DNA from: Actinomycetes bacterium
GTDB lineage: Bacteria; Actinomycetota; Acidimicrobiia; Acidimicrobiales; Acidimicrobiaceae
Assembly: GCA_021786375.1 (NCBI GenBank)
Contig: JAJYNL010000066.1
Coordinates: forward strand, 1 to 52,882
Direction of reading: 5' to 3'
DNA length: 52,882 bases
Under the pieces are notes generated by a model. It was given only the letters and a program-made list of their open reading frames with translations. It made no database searches and had not been told where the DNA came from. Below are positions 32,687 to 41,577 of this stretch, piece by piece. Position 1 is the stretch's first letter; the number at the start of each line of letters is the position of its first letter. A program made the translations under genes and the position numbers.

Positions 32687-34069
32687 CTAGGCGGCCGAGT
32701 GCTCCAGTGCCTCAATCCGCCTCTTACGCGCAAGCTGCATCGCCAGCGCCCCGAGCGCGCCGGCCGCAACGGTTGCCACGCCCCCGACCAGGATTCCCGC
32801 CCGTCCGCCAAAGTGCTGGGCGATGTATCCCACCAGTGGAGCGCCGATCGGCGTGGTTCCCAGAAAGGCCACGGTGTAAAGCGCCATCACTCTGCCGCGC
32901 ATATCCGGTTTGGCGGTGATCTGCAGGAGCGTGTTGGCGGTGGAGAGGAAGATGATGGACACGAGTCCGGCCAGGGCAACCGCGCCGAGGGAGGTGTAGA
33001 AGGTGGGCATCAGTGCAGCGACCACCATGAGGCTCCCGAAGATGAGCGCGGCGCCGGCAAGCCTGCGCATCGACGGCTTTGCATAGGTCGCCGCCACCAG
33101 ACCTCCGATGACCGCGCCCACGCCCAGCGCCGAGGTAATGGCCGCGTACGCACCCGCGCCCAGATGGAAGGTCAAGGTGGTGAGCAAGGGGAGGGAAACC
33201 TGGAACTCGTAGGCAAGCGTTCCCACAACCAGCATCATGAGAAGGGGAATGCCCAAGCGGGGAGTGCGTGCCACGTACCTGAGCCCCTCGCGTAGCTGCC
33301 CCTTGCGTGCCTGGAGCGGAGGAGACGGCATCAACTCCGAGGATCGGAGCATCAGCAGGCTTGCGATCACCGCCACATAGCTGATCGCGTTGACGATGAA
33401 GTTCGGGCCCACGCCGAAGCGGTAAATCACCGCGCCGGCAATTGCCGGGCCGATGACCCTGGCCGAGTTCATCAGCACGGCGTTCAGGCTGACGGCGTTG
33501 GCCAGGTCTTCCTTCCCCACCATCTCGATCACGAAGCTTTGCCGGGCGGGGGTGTCGATCGCATTGACGATGCCCATCAGCGCCGCCAGAGCGAAGACCA
33601 TCCAGAGGGCTACGAGCTTGGCAAGTACAAGCGCCCCGAGCACCAGGGCAATCAGCGCGAAGGCGCTTTGGGTGAAAACCAGGAGCCGCCGCTTGTCTGT
33701 GCGATCCACGTAAACGCCCGCCAGAGGGGAGAGCAGCAGGATCGGCAGGAACTGTGCTGCGGAGACCAAGCCCAGCGCGAGGCCCGACTTGGTCAACTCG
33801 AGGACGAGCCATGACTGGGCGACCGTCTGCATCCAGGTTCCGGAGTTGGAGATGATCTGCCCGATGAAGTAGAGACGGAAGTTGCGCCGGGAAAGGGCGC
33901 GAAACGTTCCGATCCCCCGGCGCGCCACCTGTGCCGGAGCTTCCGGTCCGCTTTCCCCTGGCACCTCTACGGCACTGGTCACGTCGTTCGGCTCTCTGCC
34001 TGCACCTGGAACTCTAGCGTGGTCCGCGACGGGCACCCTGTCCGGGTCGGCAACACCCGGCGCGCTCAC
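32687..34069 (-). CDS. MFS transporter, 12-TM (MFS_3/EntS-like exporter)
   Basis: This 460-residue protein has about 50 cytoplasmic residues and then 12 predicted helices. It carries the MFS motif-A-like loop GVYVDRTDKRRLLVFTQ, the RALSRRNFRLYFIGQIISNSGTWMQTVAQSWLVLELT start and NAIDTPARQSFVIEMVGKEDLANAVSLN, both typical of the EntS/MFS_3 exporter subfamily. GTG 34069 overlaps the stop of the second MFS gene in GTGA, so the two are co-translated. The substrate is unknown, but paired exporters suggest drug or metabolite efflux. Confidence 0.9.
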   Translation of the reverse strand: MSAPGVADPDRVPVADHARVPGAGREPNDVTSAVEVPGESGPEAPAQVARRGIGTFRALSRRNFRLYFIGQIISNSGTWMQTVAQSWLVLELTKSGLALGLVSAAQFLPILLLSPLAGVYVDRTDKRRLLVFTQSAFALIALVLGALVLAKLVALWMVFALAALMGIVNAIDTPARQSFVIEMVGKEDLANAVSLNAVLMNSARVIGPAIAGAVIYRFGVGPNFIVNAISYVAVIASLLMLRSSELMPSPPLQARKGQLREGLRYVARTPRLGIPLLMMLVVGTLAYEFQVSLPLLTTLTFHLGAGAYAAITSALGVGAVIGGLVAATYAKPSMRRLAGAALIFGSLMVVAALMPTFYTSLGAVALAGLVSIIFLSTANTLLQITAKPDMRGRVMALYTVAFLGTTPIGAPLVGYIAQHFGGRAGILVGGVATVAAGALGALAMQLARKRRIEALEHSAA

Positions 34070-35676
34070 TCTGCGAGCAGCATCGGAGCTGCGAAATCCT
34101 CACCCGCCTCCTGACCGTTCTGGGGGCCAGCGGTCGAGCGCAGCGGGCGCTCCGGCAGCACCAGGGCCAAGATAAGGGAGACGGCCGCGAAGGGGATGGC
34201 CCACAGGAAGACGACGTGAAGGCTCCGCACAAACGAATCGATGATGGCCGTGTGCACCGGCGCCGGGAGGCGGCTCATCGCGGCAGGCGTGCCCGACATC
34301 GCGGAATTGGCAGCGCCACGCGCTGAGGCACCCGCGCCAGGCAGGAGAACCATCAGGTTGTGGGTCAGCCTGTTGATCAGGATGTTGCCAAAAAAAGACG
34401 TTCCGATCGCGCCACCCATGGTCCGGAAGAAGGTGACGGCCGAAGTCGCCGTGCCCATCTCGTTCATGGAGACCGAGTTCTGGGTGGCCAGCACGATCAC
34501 CTGGATCGACAGTCCAAGTCCGACTCCGGCTACCAGCATGTACACCGCCTCGACAAAGTAAGGCGTGTGGATCTTGAACAGGCTGAAAAGGTAGAAGCCG
34601 ACGATGAGCATAACTGAGCCGACGATGGGGAATACGCGGTACTTGCCCATGCGGGAGATCATCTGGCCACTGCCCACTGACCCGGCCACGATTCCCAGAG
34701 TCAGGGGGATCAGCATCAGCCCCGAGCCGGTCGGCGAGACGCCGCGCACCATCTGCATGTATTCGGGAAGGTAAATGACAGCGCCGAAGAGGGCGAAGCC
34801 CGAGATGAATCCCATGGCCGAGGATACCGAGAAGACCCGATTACGGAACAAGCCCAAGGGGAGAATCGGCTCGGCGGCGGCGGCCTCTCGCCAGATAAAG
34901 GCGCCCACCAGGGCAAGGCTTGCCAAAATCAAGGCGATGATCGTGGTCGATCCCCACGCGTAGGTCTGTCCACCCCACACGGTGACCAGAAGCAAGGTGG
35001 TGACGGCCGCGGAGACCAGAGCCGAGCCCAGGAAGTCGATCTTGTGGCGAAGCTTGCTGACCGGCAGCTTCAAAACGACACTGGTGACAACCAGTGCGAA
35101 GATGCCAATGGGGAGGTTGACGTAGAAGATCCAGCGCCATGAAATCTGCTCGGTGAGGAAGCCACCCGCCAGGGGGCCGAAGACGCTGGCGCTGGCGAAG
35201 ACGGCGCCCATATATCCCTGGTACTTGCCCCTCTGCCTGGGAGGGACAATGTCGCCGATGATCGATAGCACCATCGCGAAGATTCCACCGCCGCCGACGC
35301 CCTGTAGCGCCCTGAACGCGATGAGCTCTCCCATGTTCTGGCTGAGGCCGGCAAGCGCCGAGCCGATCAGGAAGACCACGATCGCGAACTGAAAGAGCCT
35401 CTTGCGTCCGTAAAGATCGGAGATTTTCCCATATAGAGGGGTCACCGCAGTCGAGGTCAACAAGTAAGCGGTGACGACCCAGGAAAGATGGTTCAGCCCG
35501 CCCAGGTCGCCAACGATGGTCGGAAGGGCGGTGGAGACAATGGTCTGGTCCAGAGCCGAGAGCAACATCCCCAGCATCAGGCCACTCAGGGCCATCATGA
35601 TCTGACGATGCGTCAGACCCCCTTCGCCTCCGATCTTTTCCGCGCCGCCTGCGCTCACTTCACCCACAGCAGCCAC
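34066..35676 (-). CDS. DHA2-family (EmrB/QacA-type) 14-TM MFS drug exporter
   Basis: This protein of about 536 residues has 14 predicted helices. Features include LDQTIVSTALPTIVGDLGG in TM1, LYGKISDLYGRKRLFQFAIV (motif A), FRALQGVGGGGIFAMVLSIIGDIVP and GPLAGGFLTEQISWRWIFYVNLPIG (motif C region), all standard for DHA2 proton antiporters. GTG 35676, with GAGGAA about 8 bases upstream, gives a start 34 residues before TM1; the frame to 35958 overlaps the divergent SRAP gene and is rejected. It is first in a two-exporter operon. Confidence 0.92.
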   Translation of the reverse strand: MAAVGEVSAGGAEKIGGEGGLTHRQIMMALSGLMLGMLLSALDQTIVSTALPTIVGDLGGLNHLSWVVTAYLLTSTAVTPLYGKISDLYGRKRLFQFAIVVFLIGSALAGLSQNMGELIAFRALQGVGGGGIFAMVLSIIGDIVPPRQRGKYQGYMGAVFASASVFGPLAGGFLTEQISWRWIFYVNLPIGIFALVVTSVVLKLPVSKLRHKIDFLGSALVSAAVTTLLLVTVWGGQTYAWGSTTIIALILASLALVGAFIWREAAAAEPILPLGLFRNRVFSVSSAMGFISGFALFGAVIYLPEYMQMVRGVSPTGSGLMLIPLTLGIVAGSVGSGQMISRMGKYRVFPIVGSVMLIVGFYLFSLFKIHTPYFVEAVYMLVAGVGLGLSIQVIVLATQNSVSMNEMGTATSAVTFFRTMGGAIGTSFFGNILINRLTHNLMVLLPGAGASARGAANSAMSGTPAAMSRLPAPVHTAIIDSFVRSLHVVFLWAIPFAAVSLILALVLPERPLRSTAGPQNGQEAGEDFAAPMLLAE

Positions 35677-35735
35677 TACGCACCATTCCTCGTTCCAAAA
35701 CCAAACTGTTTGCTTTTTGCATCTATTTTCAACGC

Positions 35736-35753
35736 TAGTTGCCGGTTCAACTA
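35736..35753. promoter_or_regulatory. Inverted repeat in the MFS / SRAP divergent region, possible repressor operator
   Basis: TAGTTG (35736-35741) and CAACTA (35748-35753) are perfect inverse arms separated by CCGGTT. The site lies about 60 bases before the DHA2 exporter start in an A/T-rich patch, the usual place for a TetR- or MarR-type operator. No regulator gene is adjacent. Confidence 0.4.
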
Positions 35754-35833
35754 TTCCTGGAGGAGGGTTCCTCGTAGAGGTCCATGCCAGACCTAGGATC
35801 TGATGGCAGGTCACCTTTCCCCAAGGAGCTGCG

Positions 35834-36550
35834 ATGTGCGGCAGGTTCACCCAGAGCGTCTCGCTGCAGGACGTGATCGACAAATACCGCCCGCGGATTG
35901 CCCCGGATCCGGGTTCCCTCGTAGACGTCATCGACGCCGAAGGCGAGCTTCGCGCCAACTACAACCTTGCTCCCACCGAGCCTGCACTGGTAGTCCGAGG
36001 TGGCGAAGCCTCGCGCATCCTCACCGTCGCCCACTTCGGCCATCCCGTGGCCTTCAGGAGTCAGCCTGCTCCCAAGCTGCTAATCAACGCCCGGTCCGAG
36101 ACCGTGCTTTCCAAGCCATCCTTCAGCCGGTCGGTCCGAATGCATCGTGCCGCGGTGCCCGCCAACGGCTACTTCGAATGGATGAAGGAGGAAGGTACCA
36201 AGACTCCTTACTTCATCTACCCTACCGATGAGCAGATCGTCTCTCTGGCGGCCCTCTGGTTCGAGCCCGACGAAAACAGCCCGGTCGAAACCTTCGTGAT
36301 CCTCACCCAGGCCGCGGCGGTCGAACTGGCCCACATCCACGACCGCATGCCCGTGATGATCGGCCCAGACCTCCTTGGCCGCTGGCTGGAGACGTCCCTG
36401 GCCGACAAGGCCGGCGTGGCTAGGCTGCTGGAGGCGGTGCAGGCCGATACGGCGGCGAGGGCGATGGAGGCCTACGCCGTGACCCGAGCCGTGTCCCGAG
36501 CCAACTTCAAGTCGAGTCAGGCCATTGTGCCCGCTGAAGGTCGCCCCTAG
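35834..36550 (+). CDS. SRAP-domain protein (YedK/HMCES family)
   Basis: This 238-residue protein forms a stable DNA-protein crosslink at abasic sites in single-stranded DNA, protecting replication forks. The catalytic Cys2 is present in MCGRFTQS; INARSET gives the conserved Asn and Arg; ANGYFEW gives the Glu; and HDRMPV gives the His. ATG 35834 follows AAGGAGCTGCG, a good ribosome-binding site, and Cys2 requires exactly this start. The stop shares CTAG with the convergent dxs stop. No actinobacterial SOS box was evident upstream. Confidence 0.95.
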   Translation: MCGRFTQSVSLQDVIDKYRPRIAPDPGSLVDVIDAEGELRANYNLAPTEPALVVRGGEASRILTVAHFGHPVAFRSQPAPKLLINARSETVLSKPSFSRSVRMHRAAVPANGYFEWMKEEGTKTPYFIYPTDEQIVSLAALWFEPDENSPVETFVILTQAAAVELAHIHDRMPVMIGPDLLGRWLETSLADKAGVARLLEAVQADTAARAMEAYAVTRAVSRANFKSSQAIVPAEGRP

Positions 36551-38508
36551 AAAGGCTTGGTGGTACGGCCATCCTGAGCGAGCTCGGAGAGGCCGAAGCC
36601 GTCCACATCCCGCGCGGCCGAGTCCGATAGGACACGCTGTGCGAGACCCACAGCGTCAAGGCCCCGCTTGGAAAGTATCGCATCAGCCTTGCCGACTTTT
36701 TCATAGGCGATGGGCAGGCCAAGTTCGACGACCTCGGCATCGGACTCCGGTAGTCCGTCGAGCGCGTAGCGCAGGTGCGTCCCCACGCCACCGGGCACGA
36801 ACCCATCCTCGGCAACGTAGACGGTTGAACAGCGAGACAACTCGGCGAGCATCGCCGGATCGAAGGGCTTGACCACTCGCGGATCCCATACTGCCACGGA
36901 AAGCCCTTCTTTCTCGAGGCGGACCGCTGCTTCGAGTGCGACCTCGGCGAGCTTTCCAACTCCCACAATGGCTACTCCGCTGGAACCCTCGTGTAGGCGA
37001 CGCGCGGTCAGCCCTTTGGAAAGCGGGACCTCTGGCGCGAGAAGGCGCGGACCCGCTGTCTTTGGAAAGCGGATCGCGCTCGGCCCGGGCAACTCGAGCG
37101 AGGTTTCCAGAGCCAAGCCGACCTCGGCAGTGGATGAAGGTGCAAAGACGGTCATGTTGGGAACCGCCAACATCTCCACCAAATCGAGCACACCGTTATG
37201 ACTCGGGCCATCGTCCCCGGTGACGCCCGCGCGGTCGATCACAAATGTTACCGGCAGGTTGTGAAGGGAAACGTCCAGATTCACGTGGTCGAAAGCCCGG
37301 GTGAGGAAGGTCGAATAGATGGCAACCACCGGCCGCAGCCCGCCCATCGCCATGCCGGCGGCGCCGGTGACAGCGTGGCCCTCGGCGATGCCGACGTCAT
37401 AGAAGCGGTCCGGGAAGCGGTCCTGAAATCGCAGAAGCCCCGTCGGGCTGGGCATGGCTGCGGTTATGGCCACCACCTCGGGCCTCCGCTCACCGATCTC
37501 ACAGAGCTTGTCCGAGAACGCTTCCGTATAGGATTCCCGGTTTGCCGCAGTCAGAATGCCGGCGACCTTTAGATCGTGCAGACACTGCACCTCGTCCGCC
37601 TCGGCAGGTCCGTAGCCATGGCCCTTATGCGTAACGACATGGACGACGATCGGCCCCTGCCACTCCTTGGCGCCACGAAACGCGTACTCCATGGCCGAAA
37701 TGTCGTGACCGTCGATCGGACCTGTGTAACGGACTCCAAGTGACTCGAAGAAGACCCGGGGCTCTATCGCTTCGCGTAATGCGGCCGTCAGGCTGACGAG
37801 GCCGGATGTTGCCAACGGGCCGACCTTGGGGAACTCCTGGAGGACCTGGCGCACCCGCGAACGCGCCTGGATATAGGTGGGGTTTAGCCGAATGCGCGTA
37901 ATCGAGCTGGAGAGCCGCGAAATTGTCGGTGCATAAGAGCGGCCGTTGTCGTTCCAGACGATGATCACCTTCTTGGAGCCATGTCCGAGATTGTTCAGGG
38001 CTTCGTATGCGAGTCCACCCGTCAAAGCGCCGTCGCCCACCAGAGCGACCACGTAGCGCGTAGAGTCCGACGCAGACTGTGCGTCGGTCAATCCGACCGC
38101 TGGGCCGCGGCCGAGTTCAAGGGAGCTGGCAAGTCCGTAGGCATACGAGAGAGCGGTCGAGGCGTGGGAATTCTCGATCCAGTCATGCTCGGATTCGCTC
38201 CGGGAAGGGTAGCCGGACAGCCCGCCCTCCTGCCGAAGAGTCTCGAAGCGTGGACGCCGACCCGTGATGATTTTGTGTACGTAGGCCTGGTGGCCGGTGT
38301 CGAAGAGAAGTACGTCCTTCGGGGATTCGAAGGCAAGGTGCATAGCGATGGTCAGCTCGACCGCGCCCAGGTTGCTGCCGAGATGCCCGCCGGTTACCGT
38401 CACCGTGTCCACGATGAACTGCCGGATCTCCTCCGAGAGTTCCGCAAGCTCGGCGGAGCTAAGTTTCCTCAGGTCGGAGGGCTGATTGATCTTCTCGAGC
38501 AGTGTCAA
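36547..38508 (-). CDS. dxs: 1-deoxy-D-xylulose-5-phosphate synthase
   Basis: DXS condenses pyruvate with glyceraldehyde 3-phosphate using thiamine diphosphate, the first step of the MEP isoprenoid pathway. The sequence has GGHLGSNLGAVELTIAMH, FDTGHQAYVHKIITGR, the ThDP motif VGDGALTGGLAYEALNNLG through NDNGRSYAPTI, and the transketolase-C domain with DRAGVTGDDGPSHNGVLD. TTG 38508, preceded by CGGAGGAATTTA, gives about 653 residues and begins TLLEKINQPSDLRKL, as in other DXS proteins; the frame further upstream to 38610 lacks conservation. It stands near a polyprenyl diphosphate synthase gene. Confidence 0.95.
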   Translation of the reverse strand: MTLLEKINQPSDLRKLSSAELAELSEEIRQFIVDTVTVTGGHLGSNLGAVELTIAMHLAFESPKDVLLFDTGHQAYVHKIITGRRPRFETLRQEGGLSGYPSRSESEHDWIENSHASTALSYAYGLASSLELGRGPAVGLTDAQSASDSTRYVVALVGDGALTGGLAYEALNNLGHGSKKVIIVWNDNGRSYAPTISRLSSSITRIRLNPTYIQARSRVRQVLQEFPKVGPLATSGLVSLTAALREAIEPRVFFESLGVRYTGPIDGHDISAMEYAFRGAKEWQGPIVVHVVTHKGHGYGPAEADEVQCLHDLKVAGILTAANRESYTEAFSDKLCEIGERRPEVVAITAAMPSPTGLLRFQDRFPDRFYDVGIAEGHAVTGAAGMAMGGLRPVVAIYSTFLTRAFDHVNLDVSLHNLPVTFVIDRAGVTGDDGPSHNGVLDLVEMLAVPNMTVFAPSSTAEVGLALETSLELPGPSAIRFPKTAGPRLLAPEVPLSKGLTARRLHEGSSGVAIVGVGKLAEVALEAAVRLEKEGLSVAVWDPRVVKPFDPAMLAELSRCSTVYVAEDGFVPGGVGTHLRYALDGLPESDAEVVELGLPIAYEKVGKADAILSKRGLDAVGLAQRVLSDSAARDVDGFGLSELAQDGRTTKPF

Positions 38509-38644
38509 TAAATTCCTCCGCGACAGGCCCCCGACGATATCCACTCCGCGGCTACCGCTTCGGTCCCGTTCCGCCGCCGGTTGTGATCTCAAACTCCGCA
38601 GTCCAACCAAGGTCGCGGCACAGGAGCTGAGACTTCAAACCCAA

Positions 38645-38674
38645 ATTCTAGGAGCAATAATCCCACAGGGCCAA
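38645..38674 (-). promoter_or_regulatory. Possible promoter for dxs
   Basis: On the minus strand TTGGCC lies 18 bases before TAGAAT (38650-38645), which would start transcription near 38638, about 130 bases before the dxs start. A CCCACA/TGTGGG stem overlaps this area (about 38664-38685) and may end the upstream transcript. The -35 match is weak. Confidence 0.3.
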
Positions 38675-38717
38675 AGGGCTTTGTGGGCGCTGAGTAACTA
38701 ATGGTCTTCCACTCCTC

Positions 38718-40313
38718 TCATCCATCGATCCTCACCAGCCCAGGGACGGAAACAGTGATCTCGGTCATGTCATCGGGGCCCGGGCGCAAATTTCCTTTCG
38801 AGCTCTTGGCAAAAGGGGAATAGCTGAGCGGTAGCCGATAGCTGCCGGGCCTGGAAATGCGCACCTCCATCCAGCTATGCGCTATGCGAATCACCTCGGC
38901 CTGTGGCACCACGCACCCGGTGACCTTGAAAAGTTCGAACCTCCCGACTCGAATCGGACCGGAAAGAAAATGCGGACGCGAGGAAACCAAGGCCGCCTCC
39001 CTCACGGAGGAATAGTCGTAGGGCCCCGGAGGGAGCACCACGGCCCCGATCTGATTCGCGCAGAGCCAAGCGCGATACGCGCCGGGCTGCAACACCGGCG
39101 CGTAGAAGATGCGGTTGGCCGGGAAGTCGTCCTGGCGGAACCATCCCCGGGCGATCGCAATGCGGTGTGCAGGCAGGAACCAGGCGCCCTCATGCAGTAG
39201 CGAGTCGACGTACTCGACACGCTTGCCTCCGGCCAAGGGGCGGAGTGCGGCGATCACGGGGCGCCAGCTGGCGGGACTGGCGAGGTAGGCCGCGGCAGGA
39301 TCGCCAAGAGGGGCTATCACTGAAAGGGACATCCAGGCCAGCGAAAGCACCAGAGTCGCCGCAACGGCAAGGCGGGCCGCGATGGGACGGAAGTCTCCCC
39401 TCGCCCACACCGCCACGATGATCACAGGTGAGATCTCACCGACTCTCGCGGCGTTGCCGCCCAGGGCTCCGGGGTCAATAAACACCAGAAGGAGAAATAC
39501 GGCGTAAAGCAAGACGGTCGCCCTGAGGGCCAGCTCGTCGCGAGCGGGAAGCCGAGCAGCCAGCCACCAGAGAATCACGACGAACCCCAGGGCCATGGCA
39601 AGGTCCGAGCCGTAGAACGGGTAGGTTCCGCGAATCTGGAATACCGGGATTGGGAGCGTGAAGACCAGCCCCACCACCGCCAGGGCGATGAGGTAGAGGG
39701 TGTCGGACGAGCGGAGCATCTCCCGGAGACGCAGGCGTCCCGCCTCGCTTTGCCGCCTGATCGCGACAAACACCATTGCGAAGCCCAAACCGACAAGGGC
39801 GAGCGGCGAGGAGGCCCCTGCCGCCAGGGCTCCGAGCAAGTACGGGATTCGGCGAGAACTCAGGAAGGCGAGAAACGCCAGAGCGGCAAGCCCCATCCCC
39901 AGAAGAAAGGGATATGCGCCCGTAAGAATCAGCACCCCCAATAACGCGCTGGCAGCCAGCCCTATTCCCGTGCCCCTAGGGCCGTCGGGAACCAGGCGAG
40001 CAGCCACAAAGCCGGTAGCCGCTACGCCGACCACGGCGGGAGCCTTGACCCCGGTAACCGCCGCCAACGGATAGTACAGGTATGAATAGCCGACAAAGTC
40101 GACCCTGCCGAAGTACCAGTAGTTGTCCCAGAAGGAGAAGCCGTGGAGCGCAAAGACGTGGGCCAGATACAGGTGCGCGGCGGTGTCATTGCCGAAGGGC
40201 ACCGCCAGTGCGAGCAGGGAAGCTGAAACGGCGGCCAGGGCAGTTCCGAACAGCGGGATTTGATTACGGCTAAACCAACCTTGGCGAACGGGCGCTTGCG
40301 TCGGCTGCACCAT
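38718..40313 (-). CDS. Polytopic membrane protein of unknown function (GT-C-like layout)
   Basis: This 531-residue protein has about 11 hydrophobic segments up to residue 320 and a C-terminal soluble domain of about 190 residues. The first outside loop has PFGNDTAAHLYLAHVFAL, with an acidic residue after TM1 as in GT-C-fold glycosyltransferases, but no established motif is clear. The soluble part contains repeated beta-like patches and a SWRPVIAALRPLAGG segment. It follows the polyprenyl diphosphate synthase gene by 19 bases, so it may act on a polyprenyl-linked substrate. Function is not assigned. Confidence 0.8.
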   Translation of the reverse strand: MVQPTQAPVRQGWFSRNQIPLFGTALAAVSASLLALAVPFGNDTAAHLYLAHVFALHGFSFWDNYWYFGRVDFVGYSYLYYPLAAVTGVKAPAVVGVAATGFVAARLVPDGPRGTGIGLAASALLGVLILTGAYPFLLGMGLAALAFLAFLSSRRIPYLLGALAAGASSPLALVGLGFAMVFVAIRRQSEAGRLRLREMLRSSDTLYLIALAVVGLVFTLPIPVFQIRGTYPFYGSDLAMALGFVVILWWLAARLPARDELALRATVLLYAVFLLLVFIDPGALGGNAARVGEISPVIIVAVWARGDFRPIAARLAVAATLVLSLAWMSLSVIAPLGDPAAAYLASPASWRPVIAALRPLAGGKRVEYVDSLLHEGAWFLPAHRIAIARGWFRQDDFPANRIFYAPVLQPGAYRAWLCANQIGAVVLPPGPYDYSSVREAALVSSRPHFLSGPIRVGRFELFKVTGCVVPQAEVIRIAHSWMEVRISRPGSYRLPLSYSPFAKSSKGNLRPGPDDMTEITVSVPGLVRIDG

Positions 40314-40332
40314 GATCGTGGCCGCCGTTCGG

Positions 40333-41412
40333 CTAGAGCGACCGATTGGCGACGAAAATCGCCAGTTCAGCGAGGTGCCGCTTAGGTTCTGCTTCGAGGT
40401 CCGCTCCCTCTAGCGCCTCCAGGGACCGCGACACAAGCTGGTCGATGTGCGACTCCACCATTGCCCGCGCGCCGCTCGCCTCGATCAACCCGAGCATGGT
40501 CGCTAAATCCGCCTCGTCATGCTCAGCCCGGTTGAACAGGTTGAGGAACAGTTCAAGCTCATGGCCGGCGATCCGTTCCAGCGTAAGGGCGACCAGCGTG
40601 GTCGGCTTTCCCTCGCGCAGGTCCTCGCCGACCGGCTTGCCGATCACCGCAGGGTCTCCGAACGCTCCGAGCATGTCGTCCCGAAGCTGGAAGGCCTCAC
40701 CGAGCGGGATGCCAAAGGCACTCAGCTGGTCAAGGACACGGGCATTCGCATGTGCGAGAGACGCCCCGATGTGCAATGGGCGTTCCACGGTGTATTTGCC
40801 GGATTTGTACACGCAGATCCGCTCGGCCAGATCCACCGTGGGCTTGCCCCGCGCCGTGCCGATGAGGTCGAGGTACTGGCCCACGTTGACTTCGAGGCGG
40901 AGCTCGGTGTAGATGCTCCGCGTCTCGGGTGGGGCGGACTCCAAGAGCGAGTCCGCGTATACGAAGGCCAGGTCGCCGATGAGAATGGCCACTCCTTCAC
41001 CGAAGCGGCGCGCTTCGCGCTTGAAGTGCTCCTCCCCATGCCAATCGGTGAAGTTGCGATGAACGCTCTTGGCACCGCGGCGCAGCTCGGAGCCGTCCAT
41101 GATGTCGTCGTGGATGATGGCGAAGGCATGGAGCAGCTCCAGCGCGGCGCCCGCGTCCACGACGATGGTATCGTCTGGATTCCCACCCGCGCCTACGTAG
41201 GCGAAGAAGCAGAAGGCGGGCCTAAGCCGCTTTCCGCCTGCTTCCACAATCCTGGTCAGCGCCTCGTAAGGCACAGCCAGTTCTGGGTCGACACCGCGCC
41301 AGCGTTCTGATTCCGTTTCGAAGAGGGAGTGCAGGCGTCCGTTTATACGCTCGGCGACACAGGCGAGGCCCTCTGGAACGCCCTCCACAACTGTTTCGCT
41401 CGTCAGGTCCAT
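40333..41412 (-). CDS. Polyprenyl (geranylgeranyl-type) diphosphate synthase
   Basis: This 359-residue trans-isoprenyl diphosphate synthase has the first aspartate-rich motif HDDIMDGSELRRG near residue 100 and a second one in QLRDDMLGAFGDP, the DDxLG variant usual for actinobacterial enzymes. GGKRLRPAF and KPVGEDLREGKPTTL are the substrate-binding segments. It builds C20 or longer prenyl diphosphates for menaquinone, carotenoids or lipid carriers; chain length cannot be set from these motifs alone. It lies 45 bases after a small coupled ORF. Confidence 0.92.
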   Translation of the reverse strand: MDLTSETVVEGVPEGLACVAERINGRLHSLFETESERWRGVDPELAVPYEALTRIVEAGGKRLRPAFCFFAYVGAGGNPDDTIVVDAGAALELLHAFAIIHDDIMDGSELRRGAKSVHRNFTDWHGEEHFKREARRFGEGVAILIGDLAFVYADSLLESAPPETRSIYTELRLEVNVGQYLDLIGTARGKPTVDLAERICVYKSGKYTVERPLHIGASLAHANARVLDQLSAFGIPLGEAFQLRDDMLGAFGDPAVIGKPVGEDLREGKPTTLVALTLERIAGHELELFLNLFNRAEHDEADLATMLGLIEASGARAMVESHIDQLVSRSLEALEGADLEAEPKRHLAELAIFVANRSL

Positions 41413-41457
41413 GGATCCGCCGCGCCACCAAACTCTCGGGGCCGAAAAGTTATGATG

Positions 41458-41577
41458 CTACCTCCCGGCAAAACCAAAGACCGCCGAAGCATCGCGGCTC
41501 GCCTGGTCAAGGGCGCGTCTCGCCTCCGACTGAGAAGCTAGACCCGCGACGATGCACCCGCAAACGCCGCTGCTCAT
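41458..41577 (-). CDS. 39-residue ORF coupled to the flippase-like gene
   Basis: ATG 41577 overlaps the stop of the flippase-like gene in ATGA, and the frame ends at TAG 41458, 45 bases before the polyprenyl synthase start. The peptide starts MSSGVCGCIVAGLASQSEAR and continues ALDQASRDASAVFGFAGR, with a CxC pair and an amphipathic helix-like middle. I do not recognise it. The overlap is the only argument for translation. Confidence 0.4.
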   Translation of the reverse strand: MSSGVCGCIVAGLASQSEARRALDQASRDASAVFGFAGR

